Position numbers and translations under genes: made by a program. The notes beneath the pieces are model-generated. The model had not been told where the DNA came from and made no database searches. It saw only the letters and a program-made list of their open reading frames with translations. A stretch of 37,096 bases of DNA from QHXW01 sp035297145 (GTDB taxonomy: Bacteria; Acidobacteriota; Terriglobia; Bryobacterales; Bryobacteraceae): the NCBI GenBank assembly GCA_035297145.1, contig DATGZN010000088.1, positions 1 through 37,096 on the forward strand. Direction: 5' to 3'. Numbering within the stretch: position 1 is the stretch's first letter; each line of letters begins with the position of its first letter. This document shows positions 17,422 through 24,499 of the stretch, in pieces.

Positions 17422-17819
17422 GGTGGGTGAATCAGCGGGATCGCCTCGCGACGGCCTCGGCGGTAGACGCGGAAGTCCGCCAAATCAGTGGTCACGACCG
17501 AGTGCTTGGGATGCATTTCACTCATCCGGATCAAACAAATGTCCGCAAGATCCGGCTGCCGATCTGCGTAGCGCTCAGCCAACTCAGCCAGGCGCGCAAG
17601 GTGATCGCCCAAGACGAACGCGGGCCGCACAAGCCCCTCGCGCACGAACGCCAGCACCAAGGCGCTGCTATTGAGGTGAAAGGCGGCTTCCGCGAGCACC
17701 GCTTCGCAGGTTAACAGCGGCTCGGTGATTCGTTCGGCGATGGCCCGTGCCCAAGCATGATGGCTGTCCTTTCGGTTTCCGAACGCCACCAGAAATCCGG
17801 TGTCGGCAATCGCCTTCAC
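17412..17819 (-). CDS. PIN-domain toxin, VapC-like
   Basis: VapC proteins are Mg2+-dependent endoribonucleases that block translation when freed from antitoxin. The 135-residue protein shows the four acidic PIN positions: Asp6 in IADTGFLVAF, Glu in CEAVLAEAAFHL, Asp in QPDLADICLIRMSE and Asp in VVTTDLADFRVYRR. Its start overlaps the stop of the antitoxin gene by 4 bp (ATGA). The gene is intact, unlike the toxin at the left end of the window. The target RNA is not predictable. Confidence 0.85.
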   Translation of the reverse strand: MKAIADTGFLVAFGNRKDSHHAWARAIAERITEPLLTCEAVLAEAAFHLNSSALVLAFVREGLVRPAFVLGDHLARLAELAERYADRQPDLADICLIRMSEMHPKHSVVTTDLADFRVYRRGRREAIPLIHPPAV

Positions 17820-18025
17820 TTGCGTGAAAAGCCCTTCCGTGTCGAAAGATCCGCCGGCCCCGCAACCAAGCCGGCGAGGCGCAAGAAAGGCCGATTTTCC
17901 GCGCTCCTGGCCTGTTCCAGTTGCTCGCGAATGATGCGGCCGCGTGGTACACCAGTCTCACGAGCAGTTTGCGTAAGCCATTCGGCCAGATCGTCCGGAA
18001 GCCTTATGGTGAGTGTATTGCTCAT
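17816..18025 (-). CDS. Ribbon-helix-helix antitoxin
   Basis: The N-terminus MSNTLTIRLPDDLAEWLTQT with ARETGVPRGRIIREQLEQAR is a classic Arc/CopG ribbon-helix-helix DNA-binding fold. The C-terminal 25 residues (PFLRLAGLVAGPADLSTRKG) are the toxin-binding tail, with the GLVAGPxDLSTRKGFSR pattern usual in VapC-linked CopG antitoxins. I start at ATG 18025 (69 residues); a GTG at 18043 would extend it by six residues but would place the -10 element inside the gene. The dimer likely represses its own promoter. Confidence 0.85.
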   Translation of the reverse strand: MSNTLTIRLPDDLAEWLTQTARETGVPRGRIIREQLEQARSAENRPFLRLAGLVAGPADLSTRKGFSRK

Positions 18026-18033
18026 CTGCCCGA

Positions 18034-18039
18034 ATTGTA
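18034..18039 (-). promoter_or_regulatory. -10 element TACAAT of the RHH/PIN operon
   Basis: On the minus strand TACAAT ends 8 nt before the ATG at 18025, preceded after 16 nt by a weak TTTTGC. This again implies a leaderless or nearly leaderless mRNA. Confidence 0.4.
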
Positions 18040-18133
18040 ACACGCACGCCGCGGCGCAAAAGAGGCCGCTATCAATCCGGCTGGGAAAGAAATTGATGAA
18101 GCCGAGTCAGAGGGTGAGCACAATTATTGGTCG

Positions 18134-18766
18134 CTATGCTCTACCGCGAACCAGGGACTCGAACTCGTGCTCGAAGGTCTTGAGTGCATTCAGTACCTCC
18201 GCGGCTCGCTGCCGCATTTCGAGTGAGCTTACTATACCTTTCAGCTCCGGAGATGGCTTGTAGATCGCAGCATGCTCGACTTCCCAGAAGAGGGCAGTTA
18301 GCATTGGCACGACTTGAAACTCGCCCCAAACCTCCTCGCTCCCCATACCACGGCCATAGTACTTGTAGGCCAACAGCTCACCGTTCTCATCGCGAACCGG
18401 ATCGGGCTTCCATTCCGAGAACAGCTTGTGGCATCGCAGCTCGTGGTCCGCCTCGTTCCAGTGGCTCGTTGGGAACACGGAAACGCGGACGCCCGCCAAG
18501 TCTCTTAAGTTGCGGAGCGTGTAAAGCATCGGCTGAGCGCGGTCGAAGATGGAATACTCCTGCCGTCTGCGAAGAGCGTCAACCGCGCTCTCGCACTCCT
18601 TGATCCGAGCTGTGATGACGATTTGTTCGTAGCGGTTCAGATTTCTTGAGACTGGGAGCAGGCAATGCCTAACCTCAGTTTCCAATTCCTCCGCCACACG
18701 CCTGACATCAGGAAGAAGCTCGAAATACTCTTCGCGCAGCCGGTCCTCTATCGTGCGCTCGGGCAT
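18134..18766 (-). CDS. RelA/SpoT-domain protein, candidate small alarmone synthetase or toxSAS
   Basis: This 210-residue protein has the (p)ppGpp-synthetase fold pattern without HD hydrolase or TGS domains. An RIKECESAVDALRRR helix (residues 54-68) corresponds to the R-x-K-x-x-x-S substrate segment. Asp89 in LRDLAGVRVSVFP matches the metal-binding Asp of the DLxGIR motif. Glu149 in GEFQVVPMLTALFWEVEHAA matches the second catalytic Glu of E-x-Q-V-R-T. EVEHAAIYK (162-170) is strongly family-like. The G-loop is altered: AYKYYG at 133-138 stands where NGYxSxH is expected, keeping one Tyr but losing the His. It would transfer pyrophosphate to a nucleotide or tRNA. The start shares one base (TGATG) with the preceding small gene, a toxin-antitoxin-like arrangement. 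Confidence 0.65.
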   Translation of the reverse strand: MPERTIEDRLREEYFELLPDVRRVAEELETEVRHCLLPVSRNLNRYEQIVITARIKECESAVDALRRRQEYSIFDRAQPMLYTLRNLRDLAGVRVSVFPTSHWNEADHELRCHKLFSEWKPDPVRDENGELLAYKYYGRGMGSEEVWGEFQVVPMLTALFWEVEHAAIYKPSPELKGIVSSLEMRQRAAEVLNALKTFEHEFESLVRGRA

Positions 18767-19020
18767 CAGCCAAGCACATTCTCCAGTTCACGCCTGACCG
18801 ATTGGGACGGTTCCGTGTTGAAGTATATTTGCCATCCGGGTCCTGAATTGTTATCGCTTATGCGATCCTGAAGAACGCCCGCGCTGTGATCCTCAACAAA
18901 TTCAATGCTGAAAATCTTCTTGGCCCCTCGATTGACATAAGCTTGCCTGTCGAAGTTATATACGTAGTCTGCGTCTTCGAGAATCCGGCTTTTTGTTGCT
19001 AAGGCCGTCATACCACTCAT
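18766..19020 (-). CDS. Small protein coupled to the RelA/SpoT-domain gene, possible antitoxin
   Basis: This is an 84-residue, soluble, acidic protein containing SRILEDADYVYNFDRQAYVN, KKIFSIEFVEDHSAGVLQDR and GWQIYFNTEPSQSVRRELEN. I know no characterised family. The ATG at 19020 follows AGGCAGGGGAG closely; a second ATG at 19011 has more usual spacing. The track of codons upstream to 19056 has only a TTG start and overlaps nothing useful. The stop shares a base with the next start, so both proteins are made together in matched amounts. By position it would be the neutralising partner if the RelA/SpoT protein is toxic. Confidence 0.6.
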   Translation of the reverse strand: MSGMTALATKSRILEDADYVYNFDRQAYVNRGAKKIFSIEFVEDHSAGVLQDRISDNNSGPGWQIYFNTEPSQSVRRELENVLG

Positions 19021-19056
19021 TTCTCCCCTGCCTCGATTGTATCCAAACCAATACAA

Positions 19057-19272
19057 CTAACGCGGCAAGCCGATTTCGTCATAGTCCAGTATTTCTTCGG
19101 ATGGCCGGGTGTCGAGAATGGGCAGCGAGGCGATCTTGGCACACAAGTCATCCACTTTCGCGCCGTCGAGCCGTCGACCCGCCGTGCTGATTTTGCCCTC
19201 CGCGGCACCAATCGCAGCGCCGTTGGGAGTCTTGCGTTCATCCTTGCCCGGGCCCGGGCTTCGCTTCCTCAC
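19057..19272 (-). CDS. Orphan VapB-like antitoxin tail
   Basis: The last 35 residues (LDGAKVDDLCAKIASLPILD, then TRPSEEILDYDEIGLPR) match the C-terminal toxin-binding tail of many VapB antitoxins (ALPVLDxRSxxEILGYDExGLP). The N-terminal 35 residues are basic and Gly/Ala-rich, and show no ribbon-helix-helix or AbrB fold. No VapC follows; the next gene, 36 nt away, is the small partner of the RelA/SpoT protein. A GTG at 19272, 9 nt after a TACAAT, is the likely start; a TTG at 19281 is the alternative. It may be a remnant whose toxin was replaced, or part of the downstream module. Confidence 0.5.
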   Translation of the reverse strand: MRKRSPGPGKDERKTPNGAAIGAAEGKISTAGRRLDGAKVDDLCAKIASLPILDTRPSEEILDYDEIGLPR

Positions 19273-19281
19273 GATCCTCAA

Positions 19282-19287
19282 ATTGTA
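19282..19287 (-). promoter_or_regulatory. -10 element TACAAT of the RelA/SpoT cluster
   Basis: On the minus strand TACAAT ends 9 nt before the GTG at 19272. The -35 region is poor. It is the only visible promoter for the three-gene cluster. Confidence 0.4.
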
Positions 19288-19327
19288 AGGTAACCATCGA
19301 CCGCAGTTGTAACCTCCCCTCCCGCGC

Positions 19328-19333
19328 TACACT
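19328..19333 (+). promoter_or_regulatory. -10 element TACACT of the MFS gene
   Basis: TACACT ends 11 nt before the ATG at 19345. TTGTAA at 19307-19312 lies 15 nt upstream, a short spacer. Confidence 0.35.
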
Positions 19334-19344
19334 CTTAAGACCCC

Positions 19345-20727
19345 ATGGGAAGCTCCGAGGCAGCCGCCCGCCAGACCGTGGCTCCGATCGTTCGCCCCGC
19401 TGCCGAAGCTCCAGCGTCGTGGCGCAGCACTGCCGGCGTCGCGCTGGGTGTGCTCTTTGGAGTCAACCTGCTGAATTTCTATGACCGGCAGATTCTGGGG
19501 CCGCTCCTGGAGCCCATCCGCAGGGAATTCCATCTCACCGATACACAGCTTGGCGCACTGAGTACGATCTTCCTGGTGCTCTACGCGATTGTGGGCGTGC
19601 CGTTCGGCCGATTGGCGGATTCGTGGAGCCGCAAGAAACTGCTCGCACTCGGCATGATCGTGTGGAGTGCGCTCACGGCAAGCTCAGGTTTCGCGGCAAG
19701 TTACATCATGCTTCTTTTCACGCGGCTGGGCGTTGGCGTCGGCGAGGCGGTCTGCGCTCCTGTGGGAACGAGTTGGATTGGCGACCTGTTCCCCGTGACC
19801 AAGCGTTCGCGCGCACTGGCATTTTTCATGTTGGCCGTGCCGCTCGGCACAGGCCTCAGTTACATGGTGAGCGGTCCGGTGGCACAAGCGTTCGGCTGGC
19901 GCGCGGCGTTTTGGCTGGCGGCGGCGCCTGTGATTCTTCTGGCGCCCGCACTGTTCGCTCTGCGCGAGCCGCGGCGCGGCGCGGCGGAACACCGGCTATC
20001 GGCGGGCGAACACCTGGGAGCGTGGTCCGTTCTGCGGATTCCCACACTTTGGTGGATCATCGCGTCCGGCGCCTTGATCAATTTCAACTTGTATGCCCTG
20101 GGCACGTTCCTGCCGGCGTTTCTCATTCGCGTGCATGGCCTGTCGGTCGCGCGCGCGGGGCTGTGGTTAGGCGTGGGAAGCGTGATCGCCGGATTGTTTG
20201 CGGCAAGCGCCGGCGGGATCATGGGCGATTGGGCCATTCGAAGGTCGCGGAATGGCCGGATGCTGGTGGCGTCCATTGGAGCGCTAGCCGCTGCTCCGCT
20301 GGCGTTGTGGTCGGTTCTGTTGCCGGCTGGTTCCTGGATCGCGGTGACCGTCTTGATGTGCGCGTCGTACGGGCTGCTGAACACGTACTACGGAATGGTT
20401 TACTCGTCGATTCACGATATTGTCGCGCCGGCCCTGCGCGGCACGGCCATGTCGGTCTACTTCATGGCCATGTATCTCTGCGGTGCGTCATTCGGCCCCG
20501 TCATCACCGGCCGCTTGAGCGACGTCATGGCGCGGCGTGCAGCAGGGCTGGCGGGGTCGAGCATCGTCACCGAGGCAGCCCGCGCAACGGGCTTGCAGCA
20601 GGCCATGCTGGTCATCCCCGCGCTATCCTTGTTATTGGCGTTGGTGCTCTATGCGGGATCGCGCACCATCGCGCGCGATATGGCGGCGAGGGACCAGCAG
20701 TTACAATTGCAGGGGACACCGAGTTAG
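19345..20727 (+). CDS. MFS transporter, spinster-like
   Basis: This 460-residue protein has about 12 hydrophobic segments after a 30-residue cytoplasmic start. The first helix contains LLNFYDRQILGPLLEPIRRE, the conserved N..DR motif of spinster-type and related MFS carriers. The loop between helices 2 and 3 carries GRLADSWSRKKLL (MFS motif A). GVGVGEAVCAPVGTSWIGDL in helix 4 is family-typical. The likely action is proton-coupled movement of a lipid or small organic acid, but the substrate is not readable. It is divergent from the RelA/SpoT cluster and seems to be transcribed alone. Confidence 0.88.
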   Translation: MGSSEAAARQTVAPIVRPAAEAPASWRSTAGVALGVLFGVNLLNFYDRQILGPLLEPIRREFHLTDTQLGALSTIFLVLYAIVGVPFGRLADSWSRKKLLALGMIVWSALTASSGFAASYIMLLFTRLGVGVGEAVCAPVGTSWIGDLFPVTKRSRALAFFMLAVPLGTGLSYMVSGPVAQAFGWRAAFWLAAAPVILLAPALFALREPRRGAAEHRLSAGEHLGAWSVLRIPTLWWIIASGALINFNLYALGTFLPAFLIRVHGLSVARAGLWLGVGSVIAGLFAASAGGIMGDWAIRRSRNGRMLVASIGALAAAPLALWSVLLPAGSWIAVTVLMCASYGLLNTYYGMVYSSIHDIVAPALRGTAMSVYFMAMYLCGASFGPVITGRLSDVMARRAAGLAGSSIVTEAARATGLQQAMLVIPALSLLLALVLYAGSRTIARDMAARDQQLQLQGTPS

Positions 20728-20786
20728 CTGGCGTTGATCTGGGGAGCATGCCCTAAGCGAAATCTGCGCGGTTGGAGAAACAGTTA

Positions 20787-21398
20787 GTGTTCAAGTTTGA
20801 GCCCGGGAACCGACATCAACTAGGTTTTGGACAGGCTGTTCTCGAGAGCTTCGAGTTTTTGCGCTCCTACGGACTCAAGCCGGTGACCACAACCCCGACC
20901 CTTGTTCGTTACGAATCGAGGAAAGTATTCGTTGACGTTCATCATGGCCGCGGTTCGTTTGAGATCGGGGTGAAGGTTGGGCGCCGGGACCGTTCCGAAA
21001 AATACGGCTTGGCCTATATGGTCTCATGGGCGGGCAAAGCAGCGTGGGAAGCGGAAGGCTTCGGAAGAGGCACGATGTTCCAGGTTAGCTCGCGTGAAGG
21101 TGTTCAACAGTTCGTGCCCAGAGTTGCGGAGCTTGTTAGGAAGTACGGGGATCCGTTCCTGCTAGGCGACAAAGCGTTCTACCGGCAGTTAGAGGAGGCC
21201 AACCGGCGCGCCTCTGCTGAGTTCACGAAGCGCCAAGTCCTCGAGGACATACGAAAACAGGCTGAGGCATCGTGGTCGGAAAAAGACTTTGCTCGCGTAG
21301 TCGAGCTGTGTAAGTCGATGCGTGCAGATTTGACTGAAATAGAAACGAGGAGGCTGCGCTATGCAGAGCGGCAATCACGCCTCTCGCATATATTATGA
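20787..21398 (+). CDS. Conserved-looking hypothetical protein
   Basis: I do not recognise a characterised family. The 203-residue soluble protein has an N-terminal mixed alpha/beta part (FEFLRSYGLKPVTTTPTLVR, YESRKVFVDVHHGRGSFEIG) and a C-terminal charged helical part (RQVLEDIRKQAEASWSEKDF). The pattern 'YES..VFV.V.HGR.S.EIGV' recalls small orphan immunity-like proteins, but this is only an impression. The GTG at 20787 has GGAG nine nt upstream (20774-20777); the TTG at 20772 has no site, so I prefer GTG. The gene lies 60 bp after the MFS gene, with slightly lower GC than its neighbours. Confidence 0.6.
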   Translation: MFKFEPGNRHQLGFGQAVLESFEFLRSYGLKPVTTTPTLVRYESRKVFVDVHHGRGSFEIGVKVGRRDRSEKYGLAYMVSWAGKAAWEAEGFGRGTMFQVSSREGVQQFVPRVAELVRKYGDPFLLGDKAFYRQLEEANRRASAEFTKRQVLEDIRKQAEASWSEKDFARVVELCKSMRADLTEIETRRLRYAERQSRLSHIL

Positions 21399-21474
21399 TG
21401 TTGGCGCGTGATCACGATGGTTGCCAGCTCTTGCTTGTAACCAGTTTGGCCCGCTAACACGCCTTGTGAGACAG

Positions 21475-22683
21475 ATGAGACGGCAAATCATACCAGCGGC
21501 TATGTCCGCTTTATTACTTTTGACGGCGGCCGCGCAAACCCCGGCCCCCAAGGTCGATCGTGTGATCGGCGACATCACCAAGGTCGACGCTGGCGCGAAG
21601 CAGCTCGCCATCAAGTCGGCCGCGGGTGCCGAGATCACGGCCACGGTCAGCGACAGAACCATCTATCTCCGCATTTCTCCTGGCGAGACAGACATCAAGA
21701 AGGCTGCGCACATCGCGTTCGACAACGTGGCGGTGGGCGACCGCGCCCGCCTCCGCGGCCATTTATCAGAAGATCAGAAATCGATGGTTGCTCTCGAAGT
21801 CCTCATCATGAGCAAGGCCGAGATTGCCCAGAAGCAGCAACACGAACGCGACGAGTGGAAGCGGCGAAGCGTGGCGGGACCGGTCACCGGTCTGAACCCT
21901 GATACTAAAGAGATCACCATCACCACGCGCACTCGGGAAGCTTCCACGCCGCTGGTGATCGAGGCCGGCAATCACGTGGATTTTCTCCGGTACGCGCCGG
22001 ATTCGGTTCGCTTCAGCGATGCCAAGCCTAGCTCGTTCGCCGACGTGAAAGTGGGCGACCAGGTGCGGGTCCTCGGCGAGAAGAACGCCGACGGGACGCG
22101 GATCAAGGCCGAGGCCATGATCTCCGGATCATTCCGCAACATCGCGGGCGTGATTAAATCGATCGACGCAAGCACCAACGAGATAACAATGACGGATCTG
22201 GTGGTGCACAAGCCGGTGACCGTTCGCATCATTGCCGACACCACCATGCGGCGCTTGCCGCAAGGCATCGCCATGATGCTCGCCCGCCGCGTTCATGGGG
22301 CGCAGGGCGGATCTGAATCCGGTGCCGCCGGAGCGCGTCCGGCTGCTGCGGAGGGCGTGCCCGGTCCTGGCAGGCCCGATGCTGCCAAACCCGGCGCAGG
22401 TGGCCCTCCCGGAGATCAAGCGCAGGGGCAGGGCGGGGGAATGCGGCGCGGCAGTATGGATTTTCAGGAAATGCTGGAGCGCCTGCCGCCCGTGACCGTT
22501 GCGGACCTGAAGGCCGGCGACGCGGTCGTGCTTTCCGCCGGTGATGGCGCGGACCCGGGCCGTGTGACGGCCATCAACCTATTGGCCGGAGTCGAGCCGC
22601 TGCTGCAAGCAGCGCCGCAGGGCGGGCGGCAAATCCTCGGCGATTGGAACCTCGATATTGGGATGGGTGGCCAAGATCAGTAG
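21475..22683 (+). CDS. Secreted DUF5666-like repeat protein
   Basis: The ATG at 21475 gives a signal peptide (MRRQIIPAAMSALLLLTAAA, then QTPAP). The mature protein consists of OB-like beta units with the pattern G-x-I-(T/K)-x-(V/I)-D-(A)-(x)n-K/N-x-(I/L): VIGDITKVDAGAKQLAIKSA, GPVTGLNPDTKEITITTRTR and GVIKSIDASTNEITMTDLVV. Each is followed by a KVGDxxRVxG segment. This is the DUF5666 style of repeat. A low-complexity Gly/Pro/Ala stretch (residues about 285-335) separates a third unit at the C-terminus. The role is unknown and probably periplasmic. The TTG start at 21421 would remove the signal peptide from the N-terminus, so it is rejected. Confidence 0.7.
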   Translation: MRRQIIPAAMSALLLLTAAAQTPAPKVDRVIGDITKVDAGAKQLAIKSAAGAEITATVSDRTIYLRISPGETDIKKAAHIAFDNVAVGDRARLRGHLSEDQKSMVALEVLIMSKAEIAQKQQHERDEWKRRSVAGPVTGLNPDTKEITITTRTREASTPLVIEAGNHVDFLRYAPDSVRFSDAKPSSFADVKVGDQVRVLGEKNADGTRIKAEAMISGSFRNIAGVIKSIDASTNEITMTDLVVHKPVTVRIIADTTMRRLPQGIAMMLARRVHGAQGGSESGAAGARPAAAEGVPGPGRPDAAKPGAGGPPGDQAQGQGGGMRRGSMDFQEMLERLPPVTVADLKAGDAVVLSAGDGADPGRVTAINLLAGVEPLLQAAPQGGRQILGDWNLDIGMGGQDQ

Positions 22684-22694
22684 CCAGGCGATCC

Positions 22695-23513
22695 CTAAAG
22701 CTGCTTTCCCCTGCCCCAATACTCATCGAACAGTCCCTTCATAGCGGCGCCCATGCCGTCATGATCGAAGACCAGTGACGTCCAACTCGGCCTTGAAATA
22801 ACGGGGTCGAGCAGCGCAATCAAACCCCGGCAGCCATCGAACAGCGCCAATTTCATGGGGAGCGAATCCGCCTGCCGCACTTCCACCCCTGCGGCCGAAT
22901 ATTCGCCGAGCCGCTGCCGGTGCCCATCGTCCAGAGTCGCCGATTCGAGCAGTAGCCGGCACGCAACCCCGCCTTCGCGCGCCTGGCGCACGAGCTTTTC
23001 ATCCAGCGGATCAACGGCATACGGAGGGCGGGAAAACTCCAGATACTCGGATTTGACCTCCGACAGCATCTTCCGGTATTCCGCCGCGGTTTGCGCCGGC
23101 TCGGTGACGATCCGCAGATAATCGAGGGTTCCGCGTCCGCCCTGGCCTTCCGAGTAGAGGGCTTTTAGATCGTCCATCAGCCCGGATGCCACCCGACTTT
23201 GATCGGTCAGCTCGTGCTCCATCAACTGCCGGCGGCGCGACAAGTAACTGGGGATGGCGAGGTCCGGCTCGACCGCAGAGAACAGCTTGGTCTTCTCCTG
23301 AACCACCTGCGCGAAGCCCTTTTCCACCAGGCTGTCGAGAACCTCGTAGATTTTTTGACGGGGAACATGCGCCCGTGCCGCCAGCTCCAGCGCTTTGAAT
23401 CGGGGATGCCCCAACAGGACCAGGTAAGATCTGGATTCATAGGCATTTAACCCCAATTGCTGCAAACGGCGCCAGAACCGTTGAAATTCAACCTCCACAA
23501 TCGCGTCGCTCAT
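22695..23513 (-). CDS. TrmB-family transcriptional regulator
   Basis: Residues about 10-90 form the TrmB winged helix: LQQLGLNAYESRSYLVLLGH, LAARAHVPRQKIYEVLDSLV, then EKGFAQVVQEKTKLFSAVEP. A coiled linker follows (SRRRQLMEHELTDQSRVASG), then a phospholipase-D-like/TrmB effector domain to residue 272. TrmB proteins are common in archaea, where they sense sugars, and less common in bacteria. It is divergent from the response-regulator gene. Both promoters carry the same TACCA/TGGTA inverted repeat, the obvious candidate for its binding site. The effector is unknown. Confidence 0.85.
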   Translation of the reverse strand: MSDAIVEVEFQRFWRRLQQLGLNAYESRSYLVLLGHPRFKALELAARAHVPRQKIYEVLDSLVEKGFAQVVQEKTKLFSAVEPDLAIPSYLSRRRQLMEHELTDQSRVASGLMDDLKALYSEGQGGRGTLDYLRIVTEPAQTAAEYRKMLSEVKSEYLEFSRPPYAVDPLDEKLVRQAREGGVACRLLLESATLDDGHRQRLGEYSAAGVEVRQADSLPMKLALFDGCRGLIALLDPVISRPSWTSLVFDHDGMGAAMKGLFDEYWGRGKQL

Positions 23514-23522
23514 GGAACTCTA

Positions 23523-23551
23523 ACAATACCAACAAGAATGGTAATTTCCAA
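23523..23551 (-). promoter_or_regulatory. Promoter of the TrmB-like gene with TACCA-N7-TGGTA operator
   Basis: On the minus strand TTGGAA (23546-23551), a 17-nt spacer and TATTGT (23523-23528) precede the ATG at 23513 by 9 nt. The inverted repeat TACCA (23527-23531) / TGGTA (23539-23543) lies in the spacer, so a protein bound there would block polymerase. Confidence 0.55.
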
Positions 23552-23649
23552 AACATTGTAAACACGGACGATGCCAGTACGGAGCCGGCGTGGAAACCCG
23601 AGGCATACGACCTTGGATATCAGGTAAAAACCCTCTGTGTTCTAAGGGT

Positions 23650-23686
23650 TACCAGCATTGACTTGGTACTGGTACCACTTTACAAT
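23650..23686 (+). promoter_or_regulatory. Promoter of the response-regulator gene with TACCA/TGGTA sites
   Basis: TTGACT (23658-23663), a 17-nt spacer and TACAAT (23681-23686) form one of the best promoters of the window. TACCA (23650-23654) and TGGTA (23664-23668) form an inverted repeat around the -35 box. A perfect palindrome TGGTACCA (23670-23677) fills the rest of the spacer. The half-sites match those in front of the divergent TrmB-like gene. Confidence 0.65.
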
Positions 23687-23705
23687 TGAGCCAGCGTAGG
23701 AAGCC

Positions 23706-24425
23706 ATGAGCGCCACGAATACCCCGCGGGAGGAACCTTGCGCGGATGAAGAAAGCTCCCCTAAACCGATCCGCATTCTGATCGCGGACGACCACCCCAT
23801 TTTCCGGGATGGCCTAAAGCAGTTGCTTGCGATGGAGAAGGATTTCGAGGTGGTAGGCGAAGCGGGTCACGGGGACGATGTGCTGCCGGCGGTGGAAAAA
23901 CTCCATCCCGACATCCTGCTTCTGGATCTCAAAATGCCTGGCACGCACGGACTTGCGGTGCTGCAAAAGATGCAGGCAGCGCAGTCGCCAACCAAGGTGA
24001 TCGTGCTGACCGCTTCCGAGGACAAAAACGAGTTCGTGCAGGCCATGAAGCTCGGTACTTCGGGCATTGTCCTGAAACAGTCCGCTACGGAACTGCTGTT
24101 CAAGAGCATCCACAAGGTGTACGAAGGCGAAATCTGGCTCGACTCGCACACCACGGCCGCGGTGATCCGGCAATTCGCCTCCGGTGAGGAGTTTCCCGCG
24201 CCGGCCAACGGCCGGGCCCGCGAGCGGCTGCCCTTAAGCCAGAGAGAGCGCGAAATCGTCACGCTGGTAGCGCAAGGCTTTAAGAACAAGGAAATGGCGG
24301 AGAAGATGTTTATCAGCGAGCAGACGGTGAAAAACCATCTGCACAATATCTTCGACAAGCTGGGCGTTTCCGACCGGCTGGAGCTCGCGCTTTACGCCAT
24401 CCACCGTAAACTGCATCTTTCGTAA
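23706..24425 (+). CDS. NarL/FixJ-type response regulator (orphan)
   Basis: The receiver domain spans residues about 21-140: acidic pair Asp28-Asp29 in LIADDHPIFRDGL, phospho-acceptor Asp74 in LLLDLKMPGTHGL, Thr102 in VLTASEDK and Lys124 in IVLKQSATEL. The C-terminal LuxR helix-turn-helix spans residues about 175-235 (LSQREREIVTLVAQGFKNKE and SEQTVKNHLHNIFDKLGVSD). A Shine-Dalgarno TAGGAAG ends 2 nt before the ATG, and a good promoter lies upstream. No histidine kinase gene is in the window. The TrmB-like neighbour probably controls its expression. Confidence 0.93.
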   Translation: MSATNTPREEPCADEESSPKPIRILIADDHPIFRDGLKQLLAMEKDFEVVGEAGHGDDVLPAVEKLHPDILLLDLKMPGTHGLAVLQKMQAAQSPTKVIVLTASEDKNEFVQAMKLGTSGIVLKQSATELLFKSIHKVYEGEIWLDSHTTAAVIRQFASGEEFPAPANGRARERLPLSQREREIVTLVAQGFKNKEMAEKMFISEQTVKNHLHNIFDKLGVSDRLELALYAIHRKLHLS

Positions 24426-24499
24426 AAAATCCTTCCGAACCTCAGCGTCCTAGCACGCCGTTCTGCATCTAACACGAGCGGCAAGTCCGCCGCCCGACC

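Noticed and set aside
19623..20756. 377-residue plus-strand ORF inside the MFS gene
   Set aside because: An out-of-frame shadow rich in Arg, Gly and His. The MFS frame has 12 helices and family motifs.
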